From Mesorhabditis belari (taxonomy: Eukaryota > Nematoda > Chromadorea > Rhabditida > Rhabditidae): a DNA stretch of 64,000 nt. Location: assembly GCA_958450365.1 (NCBI GenBank), contig CAUEEP010000727.1, positions 1,803,501 to 1,867,500 on the forward strand, given 5' to 3'. The translations under genes were made by a program, and so were the position numbers. Below are positions 34,225 to 45,765 of this stretch, piece by piece (position 1 is the first letter of the stretch; each line of letters starts with the position of its first letter). The notes under the pieces were generated by a model that was given only the letters and a program-made list of their open reading frames with translations, was not told the origin of the DNA and did no database searches.

Positions 34225-37200
34225 TTAGCCCAAAATTGGTTGATTTGATCGATCGTTTGATCGAATTGAGTAATGATGGGAAGGTAATCGATTTTGTATT
34301 GAGGAGAGATCTTTGTTGAGAGATGCTCGCCGATAGTAAACGACAATCCAAACGAAACCGGCCACCAGGAAACTGGAAGAGTTAAGAATCAATCGAGAAT
34401 TAACTTCAGAATATTTCTTTCAGAATGATTTCAGAATACTAACAGAATACCCGGATAAACTTCTAGGTTTGCCTAGAGTTGCGCTTTCTATTAGTTTGGC
34501 TTTTCTTGTGAATAGAATCGAGCTTTCCACGTCGGGGTCAAGCTTGATTTGATTTGGTTTCGCCTTTTGAAATGGATCTGATCTTGGTCAAATTTTGGTC
34601 AAATCTGGGCCAAATCTTGCCGAAATCTTGACCAAATCTTGGCCAAATCTTGGTCAAATCTTGGTCAAATCTTGGCCAAATCTTGGTCAAATCTTGCCGA
34701 AATCTTGCCGAAATCTTGCCCCAATTGTGCTTGCAAACGACTTACATAACTAGAATTGTTGTGAGCACATAGAGTAGAACGCTTTTCTCACTCATGATTT
34801 TCTCATTTAATTCTTTCATCAAAATTCTTTGAACTGGCGGTGATGGGGTGGATATGATCTGAAATGAGAACCTGAAATAAGAACCTGAAATAAGAACCTC
34901 TAAATATCGATTTCAATCATCTTTTTGATCTTTAATAGCATCTTTAATTGCCCCCTTCACCTGTACATTTGCCGTTTGTCGTGCGAGTAGATGAGAGCCA
35001 GCCCATAGCTCGCATGAATAAATCCCATTGTCAACCAAAGATGTCTGAATAGCTTTCTTGCATATAAAATGATTTCATTTAATAAATTAGCATTTAAAAA
35101 GATAGCTCAAGAATGTGCAAAATATATTAAAATACTCAACAATAAAACAACAAAAATACTAATTACCTTGACAAGTATTAGCAATTGATCTCGAGCCTTT
35201 AGAGTCAACCGGTTGTCAGCGGAAAGGAGTTGCTGAAATGAGATTTTCTAAGAATACCCAAAATCTTCAACTTTTTCCGTATTCTCTTCCTTTTGCCTAA
35301 ACCATTGCATCCTTTGTCCATCTTGCAATTCAACCGTACAATCCAGGAGAATCATTTCCCCCTCGTTCACCTTTACATCATTCAAACGACTTCGGAATGA
35401 ATTATCTAAAGATCTTGATGTTTACTAGAGATTTGATCCTCTACCGTATACTCTTAAAGTTGCACTCGCTTGTTGATGTCCGACTTCATTTGTGGCGTGG
35501 CAAGTGTAAACTCCGGCGTCTTCTCGCTAAACGATCAAAGAGATCAAAGAGAGCTAACTTTCTCTAAACTTTTGGAGAAGAAACTCTCTTCTCTCTTCTC
35601 TCTATCACTCACTTTCACTGACATAACATAAAGATGATCATCATTTGGATAGACATGTAATCGACGTTCGGCTGCTGCTGGGAATGAGTCCCCACCGTCT
35701 TTTTGCCATTTGATTAATGGCGGAGGAACACCTGAAAGAGTTTCTAAGAGTTTTTGGGCTTTTTTTGCTCATTATTTTACAAATTAGCTGATGATGTTAA
35801 TGAGTAAAGTTTGCGTGGGATTAGCAATCATATTAAGAATGGCAAAACAATGCTTTATAGTCTATTCTGCTGTCAAATTCGTTCACCAACCCGTCGCCGA
35901 GCAAGCAATCCTTGCATTTTGCCCAACCAACAGCGCCACATCATCTGGCTCATTCGTGAATATGGGCGCTTCTTGAACCTGTAAAAAAGATAGAAAGATC
36001 TGATAGAAAGATCTGATAGGAAGATCTGATAGAAAGATCTGATAGGAAGATCTTTCAAGATAGAGCTTGCAAGATAGAGCTTGCAAGATAGAGCTTTCAA
36101 GATAGAGCTTTCAAGATAGAGCTTTCAAGAAAGATCTTACAAGATAGAGCTTTCAATATAGAGCTTTCAAGATAGAGCTTTCAAGATAGAGGTTACAAGA
36201 TAGAGCTTTCAATATAGAGCTTTCAATATAGAGCTTTCAATATAGATCTTTCAAAAAAGAGCTTTCAATATAGAAAGATCTTTCAATTCAAGATATTTCA
36301 ATATAAAAAGTTCTTTCAATCATATTTCCTTTCCCAACTTCTAGAAGCGTTCGATTGCTGTAATCGGTGCCAAATTGATTGTGAATGAGACATTGGTATT
36401 CAGCTCGATCGGTGAGTTGAACGTGAGAGAGGAAAAGCTCGCCGCGGACACTCACAAAGCCGCTCATTGTGCCTGGAAATGGTGAAAATGAAGAAATTAA
36501 GCTGAATTTGCAAATGAAACAAAAAAAAAAGAAAGAAATGAATAAACCATTCAACATCTCATGACTATTGCTGGTTATTTTCGTATCGTTGTCTTCATGC
36601 AATGTCCTCGATTTCCCTGCCAACTCGACGACTCTCCACTCGATCCAGATTGGACCCTCGCCATAGCCTGAATATTGTATTTTTATGTAAATTTTACATG
36701 CAAATTTTCGATATCTAACTATCTAACGATATCTATTTTCGATATCTACAAATTTACCAGAGCAATTCAGCCTCGCATCCGTGCCAATCATCGTTTTGAG
36801 ACTCGCCGGCGGATGGGTGATCACTTTCGGGCGTGGTGAGTCACTCACTGTAAAAAAAAAGTGCTATCATTTTTTCAAATATATCCTTTACTATTTAAAT
36901 ATCTAATATGATATCTAGATCTAGATATTATATTTTTAAGTTTTTCATAATATAAACTATTCCCACTGCACGTAAGATTGGCGATATCGATGACGGTGAC
37001 ATCGATTCCCGTCAACGGTGAGGGATGAGAGCATTTCGTTTCAATCATCGATCTAGAAAAGAAAAATTCATTTCTTAAAGTTTACTGTGTCTTAAAATCG
37101 TTTTAAATCTCGTAAACTAAATTTATGTGAAGCAATGTAGTTGTCATTTTTTTGTTAAAGTTCTGAATTCGATCTCTGAAAGAGCTCACCGATTGAGTTG

Positions 37201-40200
37201 ACTCTGCACAAGCAACCACTGTGTCCACCAATCGAGTTTACAGTCACACAAAAGGGATGTAGTATTGAGATATCTGAAAATTGGTTGCTATTGGTTAAAC
37301 TACTAATGGAATATGAAATCTTACAAGATTTTGAGTGCCAATGGTTCGAAGGCTCCTTTGTAAATGGTGGCGATCGGGTTCTCGCGTAAATCCAACGCTT
37401 CGAGTGCCGGGAAACGCTCGAATGCTCTAGATAATTGGGTAGGTTATTTATGTTTTTTATTTTATTCTTTCAAAACCCACCTTGCCGGTATTAATTTGAG
37501 ATTATTATTCGTAAATCGAAGTTCTTTGAGAAATGGTAGTGATGTGTTGTAAAGGAAAGCGCCGTCTTCCACGCAAACAGCTAGATTATTTGAGGAGAGA
37601 TCGAGGCTGGAAAGATATAAAAAAAAAATAATCGATCTCTTTAAGGATTTAGGAAAAATTATAAGAGAATCGGCTTTTGAAACTTATTTGATTTAAAATA
37701 TGCCTAAATATTGGGTTAGTGAATTGAAAACTGCCGGACTTTGAACTAAAATTTATTCAACATAAAACCATAAATTCATTCCAAATAATTTCCATTATTA
37801 TTGACGACTTCTGCCCATTTTACAGGCAATTTGCGGATTCCTCTTTCGTAGTAGGATTTTGGTTTGTGTGTGAGACAAGTGTGAGACTCAAAATGGAGGA
37901 CTGGAGATGTCCCAGTTTGAGCACTTTCTTCAAAAGAAACTCACTTTGGTGTCAATAGAAAAGTTGTAGAGAATCAAAAATTAGGCTTATAGCCAAATTT
38001 CCAAAAAGATACACTTAGTAGTTTCGCTTAAAATGTAAGTTTTGTGAAAATTAGTAAATTTGGCATTTCTTGAAAACCAGTTTTTGAATCGTTCTGAATA
38101 TTTGGATATAAGCTTGATTTTTGATTCTCTACAACTTTCCTATTGACACCAAAATGGGTTTCTTTTGAAGAAAGTGCTCAAACTGTCACATGTGACAATA
38201 GCCCGCAATTTTCAATTCACCAACCCAATATTATTGTTTTAGTAAAAGATAGTGTTTAATGTTTACATGCGTAGATGATCAAGTCCGCTGAGCGCTGTCT
38301 TATGGAGGATTTCAATCGAGTTCCCTGATAAAGTTAGGGATTGAAGTTTTCGAAGTTTACTGAAAGCACCGGATGGAAGAGAGTGGAGTCTGGAAAGAGT
38401 GGATAGATGACTGACTGTGTACTTGGACTGTACTTGTACTATGCTTGTACTATGCTTGTACTATACTTGTACTGTACTTGTACTGTACTTGTACTGTACT
38501 TGTACTTGTACTGTACTTGTACTGTACTTGTACTTGTACTGTACTTGTACTTGTACTGTACTTGTACTGTACTTGTACTGTACTTGTACTGTACTTGTAC
38601 TTGTACTTGTACTGTTTTTGTGCTGTTCTTGTACTGTTCTTGTACTGTGGCTTGATCTCTAGAACTACAATTCTAAGTACAATTTACACTACTTGCAACT
38701 TGTACCCCTAGTATTATAATTTGAAATGTTTACCGATTCCAATCCAAATTGAGCACACGTAGCTCAGCGACGTTTTGCCATGCAATCGCATCCAGCCAAC
38801 TGATTGAATTGTGCGAGAGATCCCTGGATTGTTGTTGATTTTTGAAATGATAAACTACTGTAGTATCTAGATTAGTACTTCATACTCTAGTACTATTCTA
38901 CTCTATTCTATTATATTCTAGTACAGTAAGCCGAGCATTCAAGAACAAGAGCAAATATTCAGTTGAGCTTACTATTAGCGTTGTTGAATTGTGCGAGAGA
39001 CCCCTGGATTGTTCTTGATTGTTCTTGATTGTTCTTGATGACCTGTTTTCATTCTGTAGTACTATTCTAGATCTCTCAACTGCAAATATCTCTGGTAAAA
39101 CTTTGTTACTTTACTCTAAAAACAACAGTAACTCATGTAGCGTAACAGATTTTGAATGATTTATGTAAAACAAGAATAAAGATATTCCAAACTTACCAAT
39201 TACAGAAAAGAACGTCTATCTACAGAACTCACAATGTGTGCAACTCTTGCAATCCAAAATGAAGACTCCCCGAAATATTGTGCACGTGATTTCTCGAAAG
39301 ATTCACCATCAACAACTTCTCGACACCGAAGAAAACCCCGTCATCCATTTTTGAGATCTAAATTGAATTTAGGTTAAATTCCTTTCGTGTAAACAACTTT
39401 ATTTTCGGCTAATGAGAGATTTTGGAGGAGGGGGATGGCTGAGAAGGAGAGGCTCTGCAGATGGGAGAGCTGGTTGCGGGAGAGGTCCCTGAAATTGAAA
39501 AAAAAATCTTTTATTCTTGGAAAACTCACAAATACTGCAGTGATATCAATCCATTCCAGGTATTCGGCGAGAATTTGATCAACTTATTCTTCGAGATTTT
39601 GAGGGAAATTAGGGAGGAGAGATGGGAAAACGAACGATCGGGGAGATTGGAGAGATCGTTCGAGGAAAGGTCTCTGGAATGGGAGAATTGGAAAAAGAAC
39701 TCAATAAAATGAAAATTTCCAAACGATTCCCCGACCCCGAAAACCCCCAGGTACAAATTTACAGCTGAATATCTTTTTTTTATCATTTACAAAACAAAAG
39801 AAGAATGACTGTATAACTGGAGAAGTGTTCTTTGTGCGACCGCGTAATTGCTCGCCGTCTGGCACACGTCCTCGATAGATAGGTTTTTCCTTTTCCGACC
39901 TAAGTCCGCGTTAAAACTCACAATTTTTGTATTTGCGATGTCCGAACTGGTGGTGCATCCTCATCGAATGAGCTCGGCTCGTTCCAGCTTCTAATCGAGT
40001 TTCGCGATAGATCCACCTAGGTTTTCAATTGTAATCGTCTCAACTCTTGTTTACAAGACATTTCACTTGTCATCACTTTGAAAAATGAGCTACTGTAGGA
40101 TAGAAATTGTCTCTACATATCGAGTTCCCATTAACTCCTTTCACAAATTTCTATCAATAATTCCAGGCTGCATTCCAGATAAACAGAATGCAAGTTTCTT

Positions 40201-42096
40201 AATTCTTGTTAAACACGTTCAAGTTAAAGAAATACTGTTGGGTGGTCGTTCCACATTTTTCAAATCCGCTCAACTTATAAATCTTTTCCCGCCAATTTCT
40301 TTATCAAATGTTCCCTATGGGTCATCGACCCAACGCCGAGTTGTGTGATCGTGCCGAGTTGTGTGATTGTGCCGAGTTCTGTGATCGTGCCGCCTGTGTG
40401 TGATCGTGCCGCCTGTGTGTGGTCGTGACGCCTGTGTGTGGTCGTGACGCCTGTGTGTGGTCGTGCCGCCTGTGTGTGGTCGTGCCGCATTGGGTCGATG
40501 ACCCATAGGGAACATTTGATAAAGGAATTGGCGGGAAAAGAAGCGGGAAAAGAAAGGTCAAAGGAGGCGGGAAAAGAAAAGATATTATTTTTAAAAAAAG
40601 TATTTTTCCTCATTTCAAGTGACTGACTCAACCTGGTGAATCGTCGACAAAACAAGCAAATCCCTCGCGTCAATCTCGGAAATGTTATTCGATCGCCTAA
40701 AAATTTAGTATGATTTGCTTTTGTTTATTCATTTTATCCTCCATTTGTTGGTTTATCTCTTGAAAATTCTCAACTCACAAATCAATTCTTGTCAACTTCT
40801 CCAATTTCTCCAAATTCTTTGGAATGCTGTTGAGCTTGTTTCGACGAAGATTTCTAAATAGTTTTTATCTTTCTAACTTTCTGTCTTTCTAATCTAACTT
40901 CAACTTTGTGCAAAATAGTAAAAGAGTACTGTAGAAGTCGAAAATTTTGCTTTTAAAGACTTACAGACTTTTAAAGACTAAAAAGTTTATAAATCAAAAG
41001 ATTTGCTTTTAAATTTTTTAATCCACATACAGTACTGGACAATGAAATATGATATTTGAAAAAAGATCGTCACTTTCGCGCGTCTGTAACTCCCTTGTCT
41101 TTACCGTATTTCTAAATATTAATATTACCATTGTGTAGCCCATGAAAAGAGCTTTCAGAAAATGTAGAACACTAATAGTTTAAACTTAAAGACAAGGGAG
41201 TTACAGACGCGCGAAAGTGACGATCTTTTTTCAAATATCATATTTCATTGTCCAGTAGTGTAGAAGCTATAAAGGACTATGATTATAGGGCCAAATTTCC
41301 ATAACCCTGACCCTGATCTAACCCTAGCTCAACTCTTCTACCATACCCATTTCCACTTACGCTACTATAGTTAAAAGATTTAGACAAAACTCACAGTGTA
41401 GTCAATTTCGTGAGTCTCTCGATCGCCTCCTCCACCGCCTCGACGCTCAATAGATTTTGAGAGAGATTTCTAAATTCATTAAATTAAAGTCAAAAAAAAT
41501 TGTTTACAAAGTATTTAATCGCTTCAAATCGCTTAATCGCGCTACGTCGAGTTCGGTCAATTCGTTTCCACTTAAATCTCTAAAATTGTTTTCGTTTTTC
41601 GTTTTTTTAGTAACTTGTTGAGCTCATTTTGGTGTAAATACCAGTTTTTTTTAATTTATAACCTCACACAACGTATTGTTAGTGCGAAATAGAAAAGAGT
41701 ATGGTAGAAGTCATCAAATTTCTTTGTTTTTTTTGATCACTCACAAGTGCAGAGTCGCTTTCGGAATACCAAAGGGCAGAAATTTGAGGTTTCGGTGTGA
41801 GCAGTTCACCTAAGAAATGTTGATATTGATAGAATTTTGTTAATTTCTATTCTGGTGGATAGTGGAAGATTATCCACGTTTTAGAAAACAGCCCAAGGCT
41901 CATTTAATTACCGTAGGGTTCCATAAATCCGTAATTTCCCTTATCTGGCTACTTTTCTCACCTCTCTTTTCAAACAATGGCATTTCTCGGGACATTTCGA
42001 TACGGGTCCCCCATGGACAGAGAGTAATATAGCGATGATGGTGATGAGAAGAAAAAGAAGCGATGATTGGCTTATCGAAAAGGAAACATTGCTCAT
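34225..42096 (-). CDS. sma-10: LRIG-type LRR/Ig transmembrane receptor (SMA-10-like)
   Basis: Single-pass surface protein with an LRR ectodomain followed by three Ig domains, the LRIG architecture. In C. elegans the LRIG protein SMA-10 promotes BMP receptor signalling and trafficking. Exons from the start: 42096-41962, 41809-41745, 41579-41508, 41469-41395, 40853-40779, 40696-40633, 40016-39922, 39673-39530, 39488-39395, 39357-39233, 38823-38734, 38389-38267, 37606-37481, 37426-37325, 37273-37190, 37052-36967, 36847-36758, 36667-36548, 36472-36339, 35978-35891, 35731-35613, 35526-35445, 35405-35272, 35232-35167, 35044-34961, 34858-34746, 34372-34225; total 910 aa, in frame. Signal peptide ([16 protein letters not shown]), LRRNT CPEKCHC, about 16 LRRs (for example [22 protein letters not shown]), [20 protein letters not shown], three Ig domains with paired Cys, [22 protein letters not shown], and a short basic tail. 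Most LRR exons start at the same point of the repeat, in phase 2. Confidence 0.85.
34560..34735. repeat. 11-bp tandem repeat TCTTGGTCAAA/TCTTGCCGAAA in LRIG-like intron 26
   Basis: About 15 copies of an 11-bp unit, variants TCTTGGTCAAA, TCTTGGCCAAA and TCTTGCCGAAA. Intronic (between exons ending 34746 and starting 34372). Confidence 0.85.
35986..36290. repeat. 14-bp GATAGAGCTTTCAA-type repeats in LRIG-like intron 19
   Basis: Starts with GATAGAAAGATCT units and continues as GATAGAGCTTTCAA and variants for about 300 bp. Fills most of the intron 35979-36338. Confidence 0.85.
37707..38232. mobile_element. MITE in LRIG-like intron 12
   Basis: Outer ends AATATTGGGTTAGTGAATTG and CAATTCACCAACCCAATATT are inverted copies with one mismatch. 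A second inverted pair inside (37919-37985 against 38110-38180) shares GAGCACTTTCTTCAAAAGAA and TTGTAGAGAATCAAAAAT and their complements. 526 bp, no ORF. Confidence 0.8.
38410..38650. repeat. TTGTAC/TTGTACTG microsatellite in LRIG-like intron 11
   Basis: About 240 bp of CTTGTACTGTA and CTTGTA units. Because GTAC is self-complementary the array is nearly the same on both strands and can fold. Open in several frames, which explains the spurious ORFs here. Confidence 0.9.
40285..40545. repeat. Minisatellite enclosed by an inverted repeat in LRIG-like intron 6
   Basis: A left arm (about 40289-40335, with TTTATCAAATGTTCCCTATG then GGTCATCGACCCAA) and a right arm that is its complement (TTGGGTCGATGACC then CATAGGGAACATTTGATAAA, to about 40540) enclose an array of about 17-19-bp units such as GTGTGTGGTCGTGCCGCCT. 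ORFs here are repeat artefacts. Confidence 0.85.
41030..41262. mobile_element. MITE in LRIG-like intron 4
   Basis: Ends CAGTACTGGACAATGAAATA and TATTTCATTGTCCAGTAGTG are inverted copies. The arms extend about 75 bp and include TTCGCGCGTCTGTAACTCCC. TA dinucleotides at both borders fit a Tc1/mariner-type target duplication. No ORF. Confidence 0.8.
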
Positions 42097-43120
42097 TCCC
42101 CACTTTTAACCTCTCGCACGATAAATAGGCATCGTATCTAAAGTGTGGAAATGCTAAATTTGTTGAAAGATAATTTTATCGCGAAAAGCTGAGTGAAATT
42201 TTGAATTTACTGTTAAAATCACTGAATCCCTGAATCACTGAATCACTGAATCACTGAATTTTTATTGCCTAATCGATAGCTATAGCCTCAAGTTTGTCAT
42301 TAGGCACAAAATTCGATAGGTCTTGGAGATTTTCGAAAAATAAAAGCAAAAGCAAGTCCGCAATTGTTGCGTTTACACCGTTATATAGCCACACATTAAG
42401 GAATAAAATATTTAGTTAATTATTAGCCTCTTTTATATAGCTTCACATCAAATGTTAAAGAATTCAAAACTTTGCATCTATTAACTGAATATCCTGGTGC
42501 GCATAAATTATGCTATATAATTATTTCCGTTTCCGTTTTCTCTTCGTTTGCAAAAAAATGCCGACACGATCCGCGCGTCTTTTTATCTTTTTCCCACCCC
42601 CGAAGTGGAAAGGCCATATTTTAAAGATAGCTCTATTCTTTTTGCAAAGCTAACTTCCTATTTCATTTCGTACCACCAGATTTTCGATTTGCCAGCTGCT
42701 ATAAAACCTTTGACTTGCTTCTGTACAAATTATATTTAGCACAAGTGCTTGTTTATAAAGTTAAATAATTAACAATGAAAAAGGTATTTGATATCGATTT
42801 TCGATGAATAAGCATTATGGAGCAGTCTCGATTTTTATCTCGTGATAATCACCGTTTAGTGGTACGCACATGCACATGGGACATTTCCCCGACCGCGACA
42901 CAAAAGAAATTGATTGATCAAGAAATACTAATGAGCAAATTGTTGCAATTGTTTCCTTCCGTTATGCAATAGATTAATGGCGAGATTCTTGTTGTAAAAA
43001 CGTTTCACAACAATGCTTGACACCCTACTTCATTCCTACTTTGCTCGTCCTCATTTTTTGGTAATTTGTGTTTCTAAGACTTTTGATAATTTGTTCTCTG
43101 CTTTCAGGTTGCACTGGCGA
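42097..43120. promoter_or_regulatory. Shared region between divergent LRIG-like and SUV39-like genes
   Basis: The start codons of the two genes face away from each other across 1.0 kb, so both promoters should be here. A short run of AATCACTG units lies at 42226-42265. No other recognisable element. A CTTTCAG acceptor at 43107 lies 13 nt before the SUV39-like ATG and may be a spliced-leader site. Confidence 0.5.
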
Positions 43121-45765
43121 ATGCTACCAAACGAAGCAACGACATCGAATGCTGATAAAAAGTCTCGTAAGTGTTGTTTGAGAGTTTAATTTTAGCGCAT
43201 TAGTTGCTAGAAGGCTAGACAATCTCAAGTCTATGGGCCGAAATTTCAGTAGTTCTAGAGTCATTTGGAGTGAATTGAAAACAGAAAAATTGACACAATT
43301 GATGATGCTGATTATATTAGAAGTAACTGCCTAGTAGAGCTGATAGTGCCTAGCAAACCTTACCAATCAAATTTAAGTAGTAATTATGGGATAATTTAGT
43401 TATTGCTTGTCCAGCCATCAGCGAGTCCAAAAGAAGAAGGCGCAGCATGGGAGAAATATCGGCTTCTAAAACCAAGCGAAAATTCACTGGAGTTTCGATG
43501 GAAAACGTTGGGTATTAATATTTTTACTGCACAAAAATTATGTGGTTTTTGAGAACGTCGCTTCATCCAAAGAAACTGGCTGCTCGTCGTCGAGCCGTTG
43601 GAAACATGAACACAGTGATGAAAACAAATGAGCCAATTGTGGTTCCAATCCGCTTTTACGGCGAGGGTCGTGAGCCTGAGCATAAGCCTCACAAGATGTA
43701 TGATTTACTATTCAGTCATCAAATCTGCTATTTTTTAGTGAATTAACACTAAAAAAGCTCGAATTGAAACCACGGGCAACTCAACATGGTGAGCTGTTTT
43801 GCTGACTTTAAATAAGTTATCTTTATTAGTACAAGAGCCTGGTCGTGCGATTTCTGATGCAGAGCTTGAGGTTTTCTTTTTAATCATTTTGTTTCAAAGT
43901 TTTGTTATAGGCGCTTACTCACAGCTTCCCAAATAAGGAAACTCAGCTACATCGGAACAAGCAAAGACGACGATCGAGTTTGTCGATTGAGCAGGATGGT
44001 AATGCAGCGCCAATAAAAACTTATCCCGTTTGTTTGCTTTAAATGTTTCAAATTAAATAAATTTTAGATTGACTATATAGCTGATATGCAGGGAGAGGGT
44101 AGCAAGGTAAAAAAAATTTTATTATACTAATTCAAGCAATGTTTCTTTAGATTACCTATCTTGTTAAATGGTCAAATTATTTACCTGAAGAGTCCACATG
44201 GGTTTCTCGAAGACATGTTCAAGCACCAGAAATGGTACGTAGTAAGACGGACACTTTATTGCTGCTTGAAAATAACTTTTACTTATTGTTAGTCTTATAG
44301 TATAACACATCGGGCGGGGTGCGTGCACTTAGGCAGGTCCGGGACGGGGTAAGTGCCGCGAGCCCTCCATGGGGCTTAGCCTGAGCCATCCTTAGAGAAC
44401 TTGCAGCACTGACGCGCTGACGTTTGAGTGGTCACTAATTTCCAACAAAAATTTAGCTTGAATTTGCTCATTTGAGGAATGTCGCCCGCCGAGTGATAGA
44501 ACAGAAGCTCCGCGATGAGCAAAAAGAGTCTGTTTAAAGTTCAATGTTGAAATTAGTTTATGCTTTAGCTTCGTCCCTTTTCCCCTGGACCGGACTGGAC
44601 TGTATAAGGCCGTAAACAATGCGAAACACCGTAACCGATGGCTACTGCTTGAAACGGAATTCAACTGGAACACCATTATTGATGGAAAAACAGCCGAAAT
44701 TTTCATTGAAAACTGGTCAGGCAAAGGGCAAGAATTTCCGAACTTTGAGGTGAAGATTTTCTTTTTTGAGCTTGAACCTTTGATAGCTTTGATAATTGTT
44801 TTGTTTAGTATATCACCAAAAATCGCCACTCTGAGGATGTTGTGAAAGCTTTAAAGAATATTGGTCCGGACGACCTCGCCCCAGATCTTGGCTGTAACGA
44901 AGGTTGCGAATGCAAGAATGCAATTAATTGCTGTGCCCGGGTATTATGAAAGCTATTTTGTGTTATTTTTCCTTCAGTATCATGGTGGACAGAATTACAA
45001 CAGTGGAACAAAATCAAAGGGCATCCGGACAATCAAATGGGCAAACTCTAGCGCTGCCAAAGTAGTTGAGTGTGGAGAGCATTGCAAATGTGATCCCATA
45101 ACTTGTCGTCAACGAGTGCTGCAGGTTGTTGCTTATGTAAATTACCAATCAAAAAAGTTCAGAAAGGGAGAAAGATACCTTTGGTGTTATTTTGGGAAGG
45201 AGGGAAAGGCTGGGGTCTTCGCACAATTCACAAAATTCCAAAGAATGCTTTTATCGGTGAATACGTCGGAGAGGTTTGAAAAGCGCTTACGGTTTAAATT
45301 AATCAAGTTCCGCTAGGTGATCTCTTTTGCGGAAGCCGAACGCCGAAAGGAAAACACTACATACCAATTCAACCTTTCGACGGCAATCCCAACACTCAAG
45401 AGCGAACCCCCGGTGATCGACGCCACAAGCTTCGGAAATGAAACCAGATTCATAAATCATTCTTGCAATCCCAATTTGGTAAACAAACTTGTGATCACGA
45501 ATAAATATTCCAACTACGATTCTCGGATCGGTTTCTACTCCATGCGTGATATTGAGCCGGGTAAGCGAATATTTTTTTACTTGATGGAGATGATTTTTAG
45601 GCGAGGAACTCACGTTTAACTACTATCCTGAAAGGGTTGAGTCAAAGAAAGGAAGGATCAAATGTCGGTGAGTGATGATTGCATTTTCCTGATTTACTGG
45701 TTTGACAAATTTATAGTTGCGGTGAAAAGAATTGCCGTGGTTGGCTGCCTACAGCAAGTGAGTGA
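43121..45765 (+). CDS. Chromodomain-SET histone H3K9 methyltransferase (SUV39 type)
   Basis: Predicted nuclear enzyme that methylates histone H3 lysine 9 and binds the mark through its chromodomain. Exons: 43121-43166, 43415-43511, 43554-43697, 43739-43788, 43830-43870, 43911-44027, 44068-44106, 44151-44234, 44457-44531, 44609-44749, 44809-44940, 44978-45124, 45163-45273, 45317-45560, 45601-45667, 45717-45765; 527 aa. Basic N-terminus with SKRRRRSM and KLAARRRAV (likely nuclear signals). Chromodomain: IDYIADMQGEGSK then ITYLVKWSNYLPEESTWV. Cys-rich pre-SET begins LGCNEGCECKNAINCC. SET: GWGLRTIHKIPKNAFIGEYV, catalytic RFINHSCNPNL and LTFNYY. Post-SET KCRCGEKNCRGWL completes the zinc cluster. 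The junction near 44531/44609 is uncertain (an alternative acceptor at 44566 would be out of frame). Confidence 0.88.
44285..44400. other. Unexplained GC-rich island in SUV39-like intron 8
   Basis: A roughly 100-bp block (starting about GGGCGGGGTGCGTGCACTTA, later GCCCTCCATGGGGCTTAGCC) is far richer in G and C than any other intron in the gene. It does not match an snRNA, tRNA or spliced-leader RNA I can recognise and has no open frame of note. It could be a structured RNA, a regulatory island or a piece of a repeat. Confidence 0.4.

Noticed and set aside
35873..36100. Minus-strand frames reading [10 protein letters not shown] repeats
   Set aside because: Intronic tandem repeat fused by chance to the true Ig exon 35978-35891.
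37481..37490. GC-AG donor (CCG followed by GCAAGG) at the end of LRIG-like exon 13
   Set aside because: A normal GT donor four codon positions later (GCAAG followed by GTGGGT) restores the frame exactly with the next exon.
38407..38711. Three overlapping frames rich in Leu, Cys, Thr and Val
   Set aside because: Products of the CTTGTACTGTA repeat in an intron of the minus-strand LRIG-like gene.
40275..40673. His/Thr-rich frames on the minus strand
   Set aside because: Translation of the minisatellite; part of one frame overlaps a real LRR exon but in a different frame.
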